From NCBI RefSeq assembly GCF_036263595.1, contig NZ_DATAGQ010000201.1:1-64000 (forward strand): 64,000 nt of DNA, given 5' to 3'. The DNA is from Geminicoccus sp036263595. Its GTDB lineage: Bacteria > Pseudomonadota > Alphaproteobacteria > Geminicoccales > Geminicoccaceae. Of the stretch, positions 36,246-43,940 are shown one piece after another. The notes beneath the pieces are model-generated. The model made no database searches and was not told the DNA's origin. It was given only the letters and a program-made list of their open reading frames with translations. Each line of letters starts with the position of its first letter. Position 1 is the stretch's first letter. A program made the translations under genes and the position numbers.

Positions 36246-36605
36246 TCAGCCCGGCTGGCGCGATGGCCGCCGTGCCAGCCTGACCAGGTGCGTGACCCCG
36301 ATCAGCACCGCCAGCAGCACGAAAGGCAGCAGGGCCAGGCGCGGTGCCGAGCCGCGCAGGCCGCCGAGATCAGCTGCCACCCCCGTCCCTGGCTCGATCA
36401 GGCCAGCCAGGGCGTGCAGTCCCAATCCTTCCAGCGCCAGCACCGCCAGGATCGCCAGGGTCAGCGGCAGGACGCTCATCATGATGCGTTTCTGTCGCGG
36501 CTGGCGGGCACGCTTGTCGCCGAACAGGAAGCGCAGCGGCATCAGGAGGGCCAGGCAGACATAGTAGAGGCCGCCCAGGCCGACGCCAGGAAGTCCCGCG
36601 ATCAT
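36246..36605 (-). CDS. Small membrane protein linked to a glycosyltransferase
   Basis: A 119-residue protein with about three hydrophobic segments (residues about 8-24, 42-60 and 88-106) and basic loops between them. I do not recognise a family. Its ATG shares one base with the stop of the GT2 gene (TGATG), indicating translational coupling. A role as accessory subunit or export partner of the glycosyltransferase is inferred from position only. It ends 9 bases from the broken gntP gene on the other strand. Confidence 0.65.
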   Translation of the reverse strand: MIAGLPGVGLGGLYYVCLALLMPLRFLFGDKRARQPRQKRIMMSVLPLTLAILAVLALEGLGLHALAGLIEPGTGVAADLGGLRGSAPRLALLPFVLLAVLIGVTHLVRLARRPSRQPG

Positions 36606-37696
36606 CAGTGTCCCTTTTCGTAGACGGTGAGCGACCGGCCCAGCACCAGCTCGCTCCAGAGAGCCCTCAGGAAGAACAGGCTGTTCACGAGCCTGAGCAC
36701 CGCAAAGGACGGCAGGCTCGCCAAGGCCTTCATCGTCTCGCCACGAGGAATGGCCGCCGCCAGCACGGGCACCGCCACCACCGGCAGGTCGATCAGGTAG
36801 CCCAGCAGGAACCAGGGGCTGACGAACAGGGCCAACAGCGGCATCGCCACCAGGAAGAGGATCGACGCCACGCTCGCATCCCACAGGCCTACGGCCACGG
36901 CGCTGCGCAGATAGGAGACCTCGACGATGCCCCGCCAGTGCTGGCGGACGTTCTGGACGAAGCCGTGCGACCAGCGGCGCAACTGCTTGCTCATGAAGTT
37001 GTAGTCGCGCGGCTCGATCGGATAGCTGAGCGCTTCCGGCACGAACCGCACGCCCCGGCCCTGCTCGTGCAGGGTCCAGGTGAGGTCCATGTCCTCCGCC
37101 ATGGTGCGGGTCGGCCAGCCGCCCAATGGCATCAGCACGTCGCTGCGATAGACCGAGAAGCAGCCCGACGCGATCAGCGCCTTGTCGTGCCAGTCCTGGA
37201 TCCGCTTGAAGTAGGTGAAGGCGAACAGGTACTCGACATAGCGGCCCCGCTCCCAGATCGTCTCGACATGGCGCGGCAGCACGAAGCCGCAGGCCACCGC
37301 CACGCCAGGCTCATCGAACGCCGCCATGATCAGCTCGACCGCGTCCGGCGCCAGCACCGTGTCCGCGTCGATCGCCATCACATACTCGGTCGTCACCTGG
37401 GTCAGCGCGAAGTTCTGCGCGCCGGCCTTGGACCCGGTGTTCTGCGGCGGCTGGATGACGGTAGCACCGGCCTCTCGCGCGATGGCGGCCGTGTCGTCGG
37501 TCGAGCAGTCGTCGATGACGATCACCTCGGCCGGCCGTGTCGTCTGCCCCAGGAGGCTTTCCACCGTGTCGCGAATGGACGCCGCCTCGTTATAGGCGGG
37601 CACGATGATGGTGAGCCGGTCGGCACGCGAGGTGGGACCCACCTCGGTCCGCTCGGCCGGGAAGGTCGACAGCGGCGGAGCCGCAACCATGGTCAT
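36605..37696 (-). CDS. Processive GT2 membrane glycosyltransferase
   Basis: A 363-residue inner-membrane glycosyltransferase of family 2, the group with cellulose, hyaluronan and NodC-type synthases. The nucleotide-sugar site includes IVPAYNEA (31-38), DDCSTDD (62-68) and the DxD motif in AIDADT (108-113). The catalytic base region is MAEDMD (199-204, D202), and the processivity motif is QLRRW (238-242). Several C-terminal membrane helices follow from about 260. Thirty bases separate it from the epimerase upstream, which could supply its UDP-sugar. The product is probably a surface or extracellular polysaccharide, but this is inferred. Confidence 0.85.
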   Translation of the reverse strand: MTMVAAPPLSTFPAERTEVGPTSRADRLTIIVPAYNEAASIRDTVESLLGQTTRPAEVIVIDDCSTDDTAAIAREAGATVIQPPQNTGSKAGAQNFALTQVTTEYVMAIDADTVLAPDAVELIMAAFDEPGVAVACGFVLPRHVETIWERGRYVEYLFAFTYFKRIQDWHDKALIASGCFSVYRSDVLMPLGGWPTRTMAEDMDLTWTLHEQGRGVRFVPEALSYPIEPRDYNFMSKQLRRWSHGFVQNVRQHWRGIVEVSYLRSAVAVGLWDASVASILFLVAMPLLALFVSPWFLLGYLIDLPVVAVPVLAAAIPRGETMKALASLPSFAVLRLVNSLFFLRALWSELVLGRSLTVYEKGH

Positions 37697-37726
37697 GTCG
37701 GGAGCCTTATGGGCGTGGATGCTGGA

Positions 37727-38680
37727 TCATGCGGCGTGAGGGAGCGGCAGCGCGTCCGCCGCCTGGTTCAGCGTGTGCCGGAGCCCTTCCTCCAGGCTGG
37801 TGCGGGCCGAGATGCCCAGCATGTCGATGGCCGCTCCCGGATCGCCGAGCGACACCCTGATGTCGCCGGGACGCGGGTCGGCGTGGATCAGGCGCGGCCT
37901 GCGCCCAGCCAGGCGCCCGATCGTCCGCGCAAGCTCCAGGATGCTCACGGAGCGCCCGGTGCACACGTTGAAGACGTTGGCGCCCGAGCGCGTGCGCTCC
38001 ATGGCGGCCTGCAGATGTGCCACGACATCGGCGACGAACACGAAGTCGCGGGTCTGCCCGCCATCGCCGAACAGGGTGATCGCCTCGCCCCGGCCGATCC
38101 GGTCGACGAACACGGAGATCACGCCCGAATAGGGAGAGCGCGGGTCCTGGCGCGGCCCGTAGACATTGAAGAAGCGCAGGCCGGTGGTCGGCACGCCGTG
38201 CACCGTCCAGGCCACGCGCGCATGGATCTCGCTGCCGAGCTTGTCGGCACCATAGGCCGTCAGCGGGCAGGCATGCTCGCGCTCCGACAATGGCACGGCC
38301 GGTGCATCGCCATAGACGGCGGCCGACGAGGCATAGACGACCGGCACGGATCGTCCGCCCCGGCCGCTCCGTGCAGCGTCCAGGACGTTGACGGTGCCGG
38401 TCTGGTTCACCGCATGGGTCCCCTGCCAGTCCTCGTTGGCCCGGAACACCGAAGCGATGGCGGCTAAGTGGAAGCACCCGTCCGCTTCCCGCATCAACTG
38501 CCCGACCAGCGCCGCATCCCGTACGTCGCCGATGACGACCCGGGCTGCTGCAGGTGCATGGGCGAGATGGCCCGTCGACAGGTCGTCCAGGATCGTCACG
38601 TCGTGGTCCTGCGCAACGAGCGCGTCGGACAGGTGCGAGCCGATGAAGCCGCAGCCGCCGGTAACGAGGAAGTTCGACAG
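37727..38680 (-). CDS. NAD-dependent sugar epimerase (UDP-glucose 4-epimerase-like), CTG start
   Basis: A 317-residue extended SDR of the UDP-sugar epimerase type. The Rossmann motif TGGCGFIG is at 7-14 and the catalytic pair is Y143 and K147 (AYGADK). The Rossmann motif lies upstream of the first ATG/GTG-type start (GTG at 38599), and the frame has a TAA only three codons before CTG 38680. No ATG, GTG or TTG lies between. A GGAG sits nine bases before this CTG, so CTG is the most likely start codon, which is rare in bacteria. Without it the protein would lack its NAD site. It heads a three-gene surface-sugar operon. Confidence 0.78.
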   Translation of the reverse strand: MSNFLVTGGCGFIGSHLSDALVAQDHDVTILDDLSTGHLAHAPAAARVVIGDVRDAALVGQLMREADGCFHLAAIASVFRANEDWQGTHAVNQTGTVNVLDAARSGRGGRSVPVVYASSAAVYGDAPAVPLSEREHACPLTAYGADKLGSEIHARVAWTVHGVPTTGLRFFNVYGPRQDPRSPYSGVISVFVDRIGRGEAITLFGDGGQTRDFVFVADVVAHLQAAMERTRSGANVFNVCTGRSVSILELARTIGRLAGRRPRLIHADPRPGDIRVSLGDPGAAIDMLGISARTSLEEGLRHTLNQAADALPLPHAA

Positions 38681-38810
38681 TGTAGGTTACTCCGAAGGCA
38701 GCCGGATCGACCGACGGCACTTGCCCCAGTGCTTGTCACGCCTTCCGCAGGAAGACAAACTTCTCGACGAGTTTCTCAGCCTTGGACGAACAACAGCAAT
38801 CCAGCAGCAA

Positions 38811-38830
38811 AACATGACCGCCATCATGTT
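38811..38830. promoter_or_regulatory. Candidate operator upstream of surface-sugar operon
   Basis: AACATGA and TCATGTT form a perfect seven-base inverted repeat with a six-base spacer, about 130-150 bases before the epimerase start. The size suits a dimeric transcription factor. No regulator gene is adjacent. Confidence 0.35.
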
Positions 38831-38872
38831 CTACATTTTTCCCGGAAAATCTGGCAATCGACAGACGACTGA

Positions 38873-38899
38873 TCAGCCGGCCTTTCTTCGGCCGGCTGA
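38873..38899. terminator. Ten-base-pair hairpin past the MFS porter gene
   Basis: TCAGCCGGCC, a seven-base loop, then GGCCGGCTGA form a perfect stem about 100 bases beyond the porter stop on the minus strand. No clear T-run follows on either strand, so termination strength is uncertain. Confidence 0.4.
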
Positions 38900-38997
38900 G
38901 AACACAACTGACGCGGACGTCCGAAGGACCGTCCATCCGTTCGGGATGACGGCGATCACATAGGGCAGTTGATCATTAAATGGAAATTTAAATGAAC

Positions 38998-40500
38998 TTA
39001 ATCTACCAGCGCTTTAGCGGGATCAGGATGGCCGACCGTTTCCAGGCTCACGCCTGACGTCTCGATCCGGAACAGCCAGGTCACCACTGCACCCAGCACC
39101 GAGGTTCCGGCCAGCAGGTAGAGCAGGGTCTGCGTCCCGATGTCCTCCAGCAGGATCGGGAACAGGAACGCCGTGGCCACAGCCCCGACCTTGCCGAAGG
39201 CGGCGGCGAAGCCGGCGCCCAGGCCGCGGATATGGGTCGGGAACACCTCCCCGGCGATCAGATAGGTCTGCGCGTTCGGTCCAAGATTCGTCATGAAGTT
39301 GAACAGCATGAAGCCGGCGAACAGGAGGAGCGTCTGTACCCAGCCGGCATGGTCCAGCGACAGGGACGCCAGCAGCAGGCCCGCCGCGCAGCCGACGAAG
39401 CCCAGCACCTGGAGCGGGATCCGCCCGGCCCGGTCCGCCAGCATCACCGCCGCGGCCACGCCCACGATGAGCAGGAGGTCGATCAGCGCCGCCCCCTCCA
39501 CGGCCAGAAGGTCGTTGGCGACGATGTCGCTCAGATCGTGGCCATGCGTCGCGGCGTGCCCGAGCGCCATGGCCAGGATGGTGGGCGTGAAGATGCCGAT
39601 CCCATAGGTGCCGAGGTCCTGCAGGAACCATGGGACCGAGGCCAGGACGGTGGCGCGCCAGTGGGAGGGCTGGAACAGGGTCTTCAGGCTGCGCGCCGAG
39701 ACATGGCCGTGGCGCGCGCGGGCGAGCCGGACGACCTTCGGGTAGGGCGGCCGGCGGTCGAGCAGCCGCCTGGCCTCCTGCTCCGCCTCCTCGGTGCGGC
39801 CATGGCTGACGAGCCAGTGCGGGCTCTCGCTCACGAACAGCCGCCCCAGCGTCACGAGCAGGGCCGGAATGATCGTGACCGCATACATCCAGCGCCAGGC
39901 ACCGACCCCGTCGACGTTGGAGAGGACGACATAGCCGACGGCCGTGCCGCAGAGCGCGCCCACGGCCTGGAACCCGAACGCGCCGAGGACCAAGCGGCCG
40001 CGCGCGCCGGTCGGGATGCTCTCGGAAATGACGAGGTGCGCGGTCGGGTAGTCGCAGCCCAGCGCCACGCCGACCCCGAACAGGAAGAACACCGTCCAGC
40101 CGAAGTTCGGGCTTACCGACAGCAGCATCAGGAAGAGGACGAAGATCACCATCTCGACGATGAACATGAACTTGCGGCCGAACTGGTCGGCCAGATGGCC
40201 CAGCGCCAGGGCGCCCACCAGGATTCCGAACAGGCTGGCCGCGCCCACGATGCCGTGCTGCACGCCGTTCATGTCGAACTCGTCGGCCATGAGCGGCATC
40301 GCCACGCCGGTCATGAACACGACCAGCCCCTCGAAAAACTTGCCGGCAGCCGCGAGCCACCAGATCCGCCACTGCATGGACGTCAGTGGTGCCGCCGGCA
40401 GTGCCGTGCCGTCCCGCCATTGCGGCGGCTCGTCGATATAGTCCTGGAGCGGGCGTGCCGGTGGGTCCGCGGCTGCTTCGACGGAAGGTTCGAACGGCAC
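38998..40500 (-). CDS. MFS sugar-porter-type transporter
   Basis: A 500-residue, twelve-helix major facilitator protein. Motif A reads GHLADQFGRKF after helix 2, and the sugar-porter signature SESPHWLV lies in the central loop, so a sugar or related organic solute is likely. An 80-residue hydrophilic N-terminal tail precedes helix 1. The GTG start at 40500 is well supported, with GGAGG eight bases upstream. It follows dctA by 117 bases on the same strand; co-transcription is possible. Direction of transport and substrate are unknown. Confidence 0.82.
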   Translation of the reverse strand: MPFEPSVEAAADPPARPLQDYIDEPPQWRDGTALPAAPLTSMQWRIWWLAAAGKFFEGLVVFMTGVAMPLMADEFDMNGVQHGIVGAASLFGILVGALALGHLADQFGRKFMFIVEMVIFVLFLMLLSVSPNFGWTVFFLFGVGVALGCDYPTAHLVISESIPTGARGRLVLGAFGFQAVGALCGTAVGYVVLSNVDGVGAWRWMYAVTIIPALLVTLGRLFVSESPHWLVSHGRTEEAEQEARRLLDRRPPYPKVVRLARARHGHVSARSLKTLFQPSHWRATVLASVPWFLQDLGTYGIGIFTPTILAMALGHAATHGHDLSDIVANDLLAVEGAALIDLLLIVGVAAAVMLADRAGRIPLQVLGFVGCAAGLLLASLSLDHAGWVQTLLLFAGFMLFNFMTNLGPNAQTYLIAGEVFPTHIRGLGAGFAAAFGKVGAVATAFLFPILLEDIGTQTLLYLLAGTSVLGAVVTWLFRIETSGVSLETVGHPDPAKALVD

Positions 40501-40617
40501 GGGCTCATCCTCCGGTCGACGCGAGGACCGCGCTCGGCCCTCCCCGGTGCTGAGCCATAGGGCAGCTTGTTTTTCAAGATGATGACGGTGATCAAGGGAC
40601 CATGGGACCGGCGGCGC

Positions 40618-41973
40618 CTAGCTGGCCCGCCGCAGGTCCGCCGGCACGTGCACCTCCACCTCCGGCACCGCGTCCTCGTCCACCTTGCCGGCCAGGGCAG
40701 CGGACAGCTGCGCCTTGTCCAGTTCGCCTTCCCACCGCGCCACGACGATCGCGGCCACCGCGTTGCCGATGAAGTTGGTGAGCGCCCGGCACTCGGACAT
40801 GAACCGATCGATGCCCAGGATCAGCGCCATGCCCGCCACCGGCACGGTCGGCACCACCGACAGGGTCGCTGCCAGGGTGATGAAGCCGGCACCCGTGACG
40901 CCGGCAGCCCCCTTGGAGCTCAGCATTGCCACCAGCAGGAGCAGGATCTCCTGGCCGAGCGTCAGGTCGATGTCCATGGCCTGCGCGATGAACAAGGCGG
41001 CCAGCGTCATGTAGATGTTGGTGCCATCCAGGTTGAACGAATAGCCGGTCGGCACGACCAGGCCCACCACTGACGGCGAGCAGCCTGCCTTCTCCAGCTT
41101 CTCCATGAGCGACGGCAGCGCGGATTCGGACGAGCTGGTGCCGAGCACCAGGAGCAGTTCCTCCTTGATGTAGCGGATCAGGGAAAGGATCGAGAAGCCG
41201 TTGTACCTGGCGACCGCCCCCAGCACGACCAGCACGAACAGGACCGAGGTCAGGTAGAACGTGCCGACCAGGGCCGCGAGGTTGGCGACCGAGCCGATCC
41301 CGTACCGGCCGATGGTGAAGGCCATGGCGCCGAAGGCACCGAGTGGCGCCACCTTCATGACGATGTGCACGACCCGGAAGATCGCCATCATCGCGCTGTT
41401 GACGACGTTCAGCACCGGCTCGCCCCGCTCGCCGATCATGCCGAGCGCGATGCCGAACAGCACGGCGAAGAACAGGACCTGCAGGATGTCGCCGGTCACG
41501 AGCCCGCTCACCGCCGTGGTCGGGATGACGTTCAGGAGAAAGCCGGTCAGGGTCTGCTCGTGCGCGGCGCTGGCATAGCCTTCCACCGCCTTCGTATCGA
41601 GCGTGGCCGGGTCGATATGGAGGCCGCTGCCCGGCTGCACGACGTTCGCCACGATCAGGCCGATGACCAGGGCCAGGGTCGAAAAGGTGAAGAAGTAGAG
41701 GAACGCCTTGCCGGCGACCCGTCCGACCTTCTTCAGGTCGCTCATCGAGGCGATGCCGGAAACCACTGTCAGGAAGATCACCGGCGCGATCACCATCTTC
41801 ACCAGCTTGATGAAGCCGTCGCCGATCGGCTTCATCGCCGTCGCGACGTCCGGATAGAAATGGCCGAGGGTGATCCCGGCCGCGATCGCGATGAGCACCT
41901 GCACGTAGAGATGGCGGTACCACCTCCTGGGTCCGGCATGGGATGCGGGACCATGGGCTGTCGCAGGATTCAT
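40618..41973 (-). CDS. dctA: C4-dicarboxylate transporter DctA
   Basis: A 451-residue Na+/H+-coupled symporter of the DAACS family that imports succinate, fumarate and malate. The family signatures GTSSSESALPSLM and the helix 7 motif PTGYSFNLDGTNIYM are intact, and length is typical (about 430-450). GGGAGG lies seven bases upstream of ATG 41973. No dctBD two-component system is adjacent. It diverges from the first esterase gene, with about 250 bases between. Confidence 0.95.
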   Translation of the reverse strand: MNPATAHGPASHAGPRRWYRHLYVQVLIAIAAGITLGHFYPDVATAMKPIGDGFIKLVKMVIAPVIFLTVVSGIASMSDLKKVGRVAGKAFLYFFTFSTLALVIGLIVANVVQPGSGLHIDPATLDTKAVEGYASAAHEQTLTGFLLNVIPTTAVSGLVTGDILQVLFFAVLFGIALGMIGERGEPVLNVVNSAMMAIFRVVHIVMKVAPLGAFGAMAFTIGRYGIGSVANLAALVGTFYLTSVLFVLVVLGAVARYNGFSILSLIRYIKEELLLVLGTSSSESALPSLMEKLEKAGCSPSVVGLVVPTGYSFNLDGTNIYMTLAALFIAQAMDIDLTLGQEILLLLVAMLSSKGAAGVTGAGFITLAATLSVVPTVPVAGMALILGIDRFMSECRALTNFIGNAVAAIVVARWEGELDKAQLSAALAGKVDEDAVPEVEVHVPADLRRAS

Positions 41974-42227
41974 GGGGCTGCCTCCCTGAGGATCCGATGC
42001 AGGCGCAACCGGCGGCAGGGCCGGCGCCCATGGTCGACCGCCAGCGTCCTCCGCCGTCGTGGACGAAGAGCATGAAGAGCCGGAAGTTCCCGTCCGGCGG
42101 GATCAGCCGAAGTCGCAGGCGAGACCGAGTGGAGTTTCCGCTTGCGGCATGGGGCCGGTGCGGCAACATGCTGCGATGTTCGGCGGGCCGGCGGACGGTC
42201 TGTCGCCAATGCCGTGCGACCGACGCG

Positions 42228-43640
42228 ATGCCTTCAATTGTCCTGCCCGTCCTGCTTTTCCTGTGCGGACTGATCCAGCTGTGCGAGCGGGCGGCGGCGT
42301 CGACCTACGAGCTTCAGCCCGACATCGTCTACGACGTCGTCACCGAACGCGATGGCGATGGCGTCCAGCGCACCGTTTCGCTCATGCTCGACTTCTACCG
42401 TCCCGTTTCGGCTGCCGGTCCGATGCCGCTCGTGGTCTATGTCCATGGCGGCTGCTTCGTCACCGGCACCAAGAGTGGCGTGCCCTCCTTCATCCGGGGC
42501 CTCACCGGCAGCGGGATCGCAGTGGCCAGCGTCGAGTACCGCATGGCGCGCGATCCGCGCAAGCCGGCGGCCGGGCAGCAGCACTGGCCCTACCCCGCCG
42601 CCCTGAAGGACGTACAGCAGGCCGTGCGGTTCCTGCGCCAGAACAAGGACCGGTTCGGCCTGGATCCGTCGCGCATTGCTGTCCACGGCGAATCGACCGG
42701 TGGATATTTCGCCGCCGCCCTGGGTGTGCTGCCGCTCACCGACCGCGCCGGAAGGACCGATGCCTATTCGGTGCGCGTCGGCACGGTCTCGGACTGGTAC
42801 GGGCGGACCGACTTCACCCTGCCGAAGTCGCCGAACGGGTGGCCCTGTCACGAGTTCTGGCTGGCCAAGCCCCTCGACGAGCAGAGCAGGCCCGCGTTCG
42901 AGCAGGCCGGGATCATTCCCCACGTCGATGGTGCTAGTGCCCGCCGTTTCCTGATCATCCACGGCAACCTGGATCCGCAGGTCGACATCGTGCACTCCAC
43001 CTCGCTGTGGAACAGGCTGCGGGCGGCCGGCATCCCGGCGGTCATGTACGTGAACGAGGGACGCGGCCACCAGTTCAACAATGATCTGGCCGCCCAGGCC
43101 GTCACTCGCCGCTTTCTGCTGGAAGCGCTCCGGCCATTTGGTCAGCAGCCTGTCCTGTCACGGCTGCGGATCGATTCCGGCCGGCTCGAGACGCAAGGTG
43201 CTGCGCCCATCCCGGCCGGCTGGCAGACCGATCGCCACGCGAACCCGAACGCTCCCGGCCGCACGACCGTGGCTGGCGGGTGCCTGGCCCAGCCGATCGC
43301 CAATGCCGCCCCGTCCCTGGCCCAGATCTACCGCGATATCCGCTTCGGCAAGGCGTTCGGCTATCGCATTCCCGTGACGAACGGCGCCTATCGGGTCCGG
43401 CTGCACTTCGCCGAGTGCCGCTACACCAAGATCGGCCAGCGGCGCTTCGACGTCGGCCTGTTCGGCGTCCGCCTTCTGCGCGGCTACGATACGCTGAGGT
43501 CGACCCGTGGCCGGGTCGCCACTGCGGACATCCGCGAGCTGCACGCCATCGTCAGCAACGGCCGCCTCGACCTCGACTTCGCGACCACCAACAATGCTGA
43601 CGCCTATGTCAGCGCGGTGCAGCTCGAGCGGCTCTTCTAG
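42228..43640 (+). CDS. Secreted alpha/beta-hydrolase esterase with malectin-like C-terminus
   Basis: A 470-residue exported protein. A signal peptide covers about 1-24. The alpha/beta-hydrolase domain (30-305) has oxyanion motif VHGGCF (72-77), nucleophile S156 in HGESTGG, and probable acid D249 and base H281 (GRGHQF). This fits the BD-FAE/carbohydrate esterase or esterase-lipase group. The C-terminal part (about 310-470) looks like a malectin-type carbohydrate-binding domain, with LHFAECRYT and FDVGLFG strands. It probably removes acyl groups from a polysaccharide while bound to it. ATG 42228 is chosen for the signal peptide; the ribosome site is poor, and ATG 42168 is an alternative. Confidence 0.75.
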   Translation: MPSIVLPVLLFLCGLIQLCERAAASTYELQPDIVYDVVTERDGDGVQRTVSLMLDFYRPVSAAGPMPLVVYVHGGCFVTGTKSGVPSFIRGLTGSGIAVASVEYRMARDPRKPAAGQQHWPYPAALKDVQQAVRFLRQNKDRFGLDPSRIAVHGESTGGYFAAALGVLPLTDRAGRTDAYSVRVGTVSDWYGRTDFTLPKSPNGWPCHEFWLAKPLDEQSRPAFEQAGIIPHVDGASARRFLIIHGNLDPQVDIVHSTSLWNRLRAAGIPAVMYVNEGRGHQFNNDLAAQAVTRRFLLEALRPFGQQPVLSRLRIDSGRLETQGAAPIPAGWQTDRHANPNAPGRTTVAGGCLAQPIANAAPSLAQIYRDIRFGKAFGYRIPVTNGAYRVRLHFAECRYTKIGQRRFDVGLFGVRLLRGYDTLRSTRGRVATADIRELHAIVSNGRLDLDFATTNNADAYVSAVQLERLF

Positions 43641-43940
43641 AGACCGATCACAAGGCGGCCGGAGCTTCACCATCCGAGATCCGACGCGGAGCGGCTGCTC
43701 TGGCGTCTGGTTCCGTCAGGCGTCAGCCGACACAGGCATCATCGTCCACCGCCGGTCCTGAGCCAGCCTGCAGCAGATGCACGAGGTTGCGCATCTCGCA
43801 CGATCACTGTTTTCCAGGCTGTTATCTTCAGCTAGCGTGAAGATGTTTCTAAGATTCAGTCTTGCATGGTCAGCGATGAATCATGCGCTTCAACAATATT
43901 GCATCATCTGTTCCATCATTATTAGATGATTGGGAGTACG
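43641..43940. other. AT-rich intergenic region between the two esterase genes
   Basis: These 300 bases hold no gene. The second half is much less GC-rich than the window as a whole. It carries an inverted repeat at 43824-43844, annotated separately, and likely a promoter for the second esterase, though no boxes can be assigned with confidence. The low GC runs on into the first 30 codons of the second esterase. Confidence 0.4.
43824..43844. promoter_or_regulatory. Candidate operator before the second esterase
   Basis: ATCTTCA and TGAAGAT make a perfect seven-base inverted repeat around a seven-base spacer, about 100-115 bases before the start codon. Its place in an AT-rich leader suggests a regulator site; the regulator is unknown. 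Confidence 0.35.

Larger units (their letters stand above)
38681..38997. other. Hairpin-rich, lower-GC intergenic region
   Basis: This 317-base region has no credible gene. It lies upstream of the epimerase operon and downstream of the MFS porter, all on the minus strand. It holds several inverted repeats: GCACT/AGTGC (about 38717-38732), AAACT/AGTTT (38757-38774), AACATGA/TCATGTT (38811-38830), TTTTCC/GGAAAA (about 38837-38849) and the strong TCAGCCGGCC/GGCCGGCTGA (38873-38899). The end next to the MFS gene is markedly AT-rich. It probably contains the porter terminator and the promoter of the surface-sugar operon. Confidence 0.5.

Noticed and set aside
36606..36884. Upstream extension of the small membrane protein next to the GT2 gene
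   Set aside because: The added 93 residues are glycine-rich filler in the GT2 coding region. The TGATG overlap and hydrophobic start support ATG 36605.
43895..43930. Sigma-70-like promoter TTGCAT-17-TTAGAT before the second esterase
   Set aside because: It would put the transcription start almost on the start codon, leaving no room for the ribosome site.
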